Positions 15,935 through 16,897 of a stretch of DNA of 16,897 bases are shown here, piece by piece. Position 1 is the first letter of the stretch. Every line of letters begins with the position of its first letter. The notes under the pieces are model-generated. The model ran no database searches. It saw only the letters and a program-made list of their open reading frames with translations, and was not told where the DNA came from. The DNA lies in NCBI GenBank assembly GCA_002424545.1, contig DIKL01000071.1:20566-37462 (forward strand), written 5' to 3'. The stretch comes from Syntrophaceae bacterium UBA5619 (GTDB taxonomy: Bacteria > Desulfobacterota > Syntrophia > Syntrophales > UBA5619). A program made the position numbers and the translations under genes.

Positions 15935-16489
15935 ATGGAACAACACCATCTCCTCAAAAGAATGATCCTCCCGGCGGCCATTACGCTGGGAGTTATGGTC
16001 ATTTCCACCAATGTCTACGACTTGTCTGGAGGCATAAAAAACAGCAGCCTTGAGGCTTTCGTTGTCTATGTCTCGACACTGCTCATGTTCGCCAGTATAT
16101 GGTTTGGTCCGCTCTTTGTGAACACCTTTGCCTTTTTCAAAGGAGCGTCGGGTCCCGAGCGCCTGGCGGCGAGTTTTGTCGCACCGGTGGCTTGGATAGC
16201 GAAAACCTACACCTACTTTGTCGGAATCTATTCTTTCGGCGAATTGATGTTCCTGATCCTGCATCCGCTGTTGCTGGGAAACATCGGGGTCAATCTTTTA
16301 TGTGTCGGGGTATCGGAGCTGTTCTGCCGACGGCGTATGAGGAAACGGGGTGCGACCATCCGCCTTTTCGCGGCGCCCAACACCGCGGCTCTCGTGGCGG
16401 GACTCCTTATCACCTTCGCAGGATTGTGGAACGGCGGACACACCTATTATTATTACTACATGGACGTCTATTCCTGGCTGTTCATGTGA
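15935..16489 (+). CDS. Small polytopic membrane protein of unknown function
   Basis: The gene encodes 184 residues with about five predicted membrane helices (roughly 10-28, 40-66, 78-98, 102-128 and 146-165). A basic loop, CRRRMRKRGA (131-140), suggests a cytoplasmic segment between the last two helices. The C-terminal tail carries five consecutive tyrosines (171-175) in HTYYYYYMDVYSWLF. GAGGGAGG (15921-15928) is a good ribosome binding site, and the gene lies 38 bases after the sulfatase, so it is the last operon gene. I do not recognise the family. Export, uptake of the sulfatase product, or anchoring are possible roles; it lacks the length of a typical secondary transporter. Confidence 0.8.
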   Translation: MEQHHLLKRMILPAAITLGVMVISTNVYDLSGGIKNSSLEAFVVYVSTLLMFASIWFGPLFVNTFAFFKGASGPERLAASFVAPVAWIAKTYTYFVGIYSFGELMFLILHPLLLGNIGVNLLCVGVSELFCRRRMRKRGATIRLFAAPNTAALVAGLLITFAGLWNGGHTYYYYYMDVYSWLFM

Positions 16490-16561
16490 TCGCTGCCTCA
16501 ACGGAGGAAGGCCTGAAAGGACACTTTGGATTGCCTTTTCTTGCGAATTGCCTCAAATAAA
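16490..16561. other. Short gap after the operon, before the insertion-sequence end
   Basis: No gene or clear terminator is seen here. ATTGCC occurs twice in the second half. A strong hairpin with a U-tract to end the 8.5 kb operon is missing, so transcription may run toward the insertion sequence. Confidence 0.35.
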
Positions 16562-16619
16562 ATGTTACCGAAGGGGTGACTAAAAAGGGATCGTTGACTC
16601 ATAATTGGATGTTACCGAA
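16562..16619. repeat. Direct repeat ATGTTACCGAA, likely left end of the insertion sequence
   Basis: Two identical 11-base copies (16562-16572 and 16609-16619) stand 47 bases apart in the leader of the transposase gene. The first is followed by GGGGTGAC, giving an imperfect GTTAC/GTGAC inverted pair. Such sub-terminal repeats are commonly transposase binding sites. The matching right end is outside the window, so the exact terminus is not proved. Confidence 0.5.
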
Positions 16620-16646
16620 CATCGATTCCCGGAAGGAGGGAAAATT

Positions 16647-16897
16647 ATGAGTCCACAGTCCAAAAGGGAGTATCGGGAGACAGTCCATTTACGATATAAA
16701 AATGCCCCCCGTCATGAAAAAACCGCCATCCTGGATGGATTCTGCGCCATCTGCGGATGTCACCGCAAGCATGCCATCAGGGTTCTCAAGAGATTCAAAC
16801 GCTTTACCAAACCAAAGCCAGGAAAAAGAGGGAAACCGCCTGTCTATCAGAGCGCGGCGATCATCACCCCTCTGAAAGAAATCTGGCTTGCCGCGAA
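16647..16897 (+). CDS. Insertion-sequence transposase, N-terminal part (runs off the right edge)
   Basis: The visible 83 residues begin MSPQSKREYRETVHLRYKNA and continue with EKTAILDGFCAICGCHRKHA and a basic KPGKRGKPPVYQ segment. This is a helix-turn-helix N-terminus as found in a group of transposases with a DDE/integrase-core domain; the catalytic domain is beyond the edge. GGAAGGAGGG (16631-16640) is a strong ribosome binding site. I do not assign an IS family. It indicates that the operon to its left borders a mobile element. Confidence 0.75.
   Translation, partial: MSPQSKREYRETVHLRYKNAPRHEKTAILDGFCAICGCHRKHAIRVLKRFKRFTKPKPGKRGKPPVYQSAAIITPLKEIWLAA

Overview
The window looks like a chromosomal piece of a GC-rich, strictly anaerobic bacterium. 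The oxygen-sensitive glycyl radical enzyme, its activase and an anaerobic sulfatase-maturating enzyme support anaerobiosis. A Desulfobacterota-like (deltaproteobacterial) host is my inference from gene style, not something the sequence proves.

Region 1 (1-6138) is a glycine-cleavage locus. On the minus strand, in transcription order, lie an Lrp/AsnC-type regulator, a fused GcvT-SHMT protein (aminomethyltransferase joined to a serine hydroxymethyltransferase-like domain), gcvH and gcvPA, which runs off the left edge. A lipoamide dehydrogenase gene diverges from the regulator across an AT-rich region carrying repeated CAATT/AATTG half-sites. Together these supply the T, H, P and L functions, and the fusion could convert glycine to serine through 5,10-methylene-tetrahydrofolate within one polypeptide.

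Region 2 (6139-7945) is a seam. It holds a frameshifted, truncated gene remnant coupled to the end of lpd, then about 440 bases of gene-poor, more AT-rich DNA, then a single exported metallophosphoesterase, then the promoter region of the next operon.

Region 3 (7946-16489) is the most interesting part: seven same-strand genes with gaps of 9-68 bases and one overlap, apparently one operon. They encode a FadR-type GntR regulator, an anaerobic sulfatase-maturating radical SAM enzyme (anSME), a glycyl radical enzyme (GRE) of unassigned substrate, its radical SAM activase, a tandem-domain FMN-binding-like (PNPOx) protein, a Tat-exported Cys-type sulfatase and a small polytopic membrane protein. 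A perfect palindrome (TGGTATTACCA) sits just downstream of a TTGACA -35 box and is a likely operator for the regulator. The working model is that the anSME converts the sulfatase active-site Cys to formylglycine in the cytoplasm, the folded sulfatase is exported by Tat and removes sulfate from a sulfate ester outside the cytoplasm, and the released compound is taken up and processed by the GRE. The substrate cannot be read from the sequence. A glutamate in the GRE falls where I recall the second catalytic glutamate of 4-hydroxyphenylacetate decarboxylase, which makes a phenolic or arylacetate-like substrate worth testing.

Region 4 (16490-16897) is the left end and 5' part of a transposase gene of an insertion sequence, cut by the window edge.
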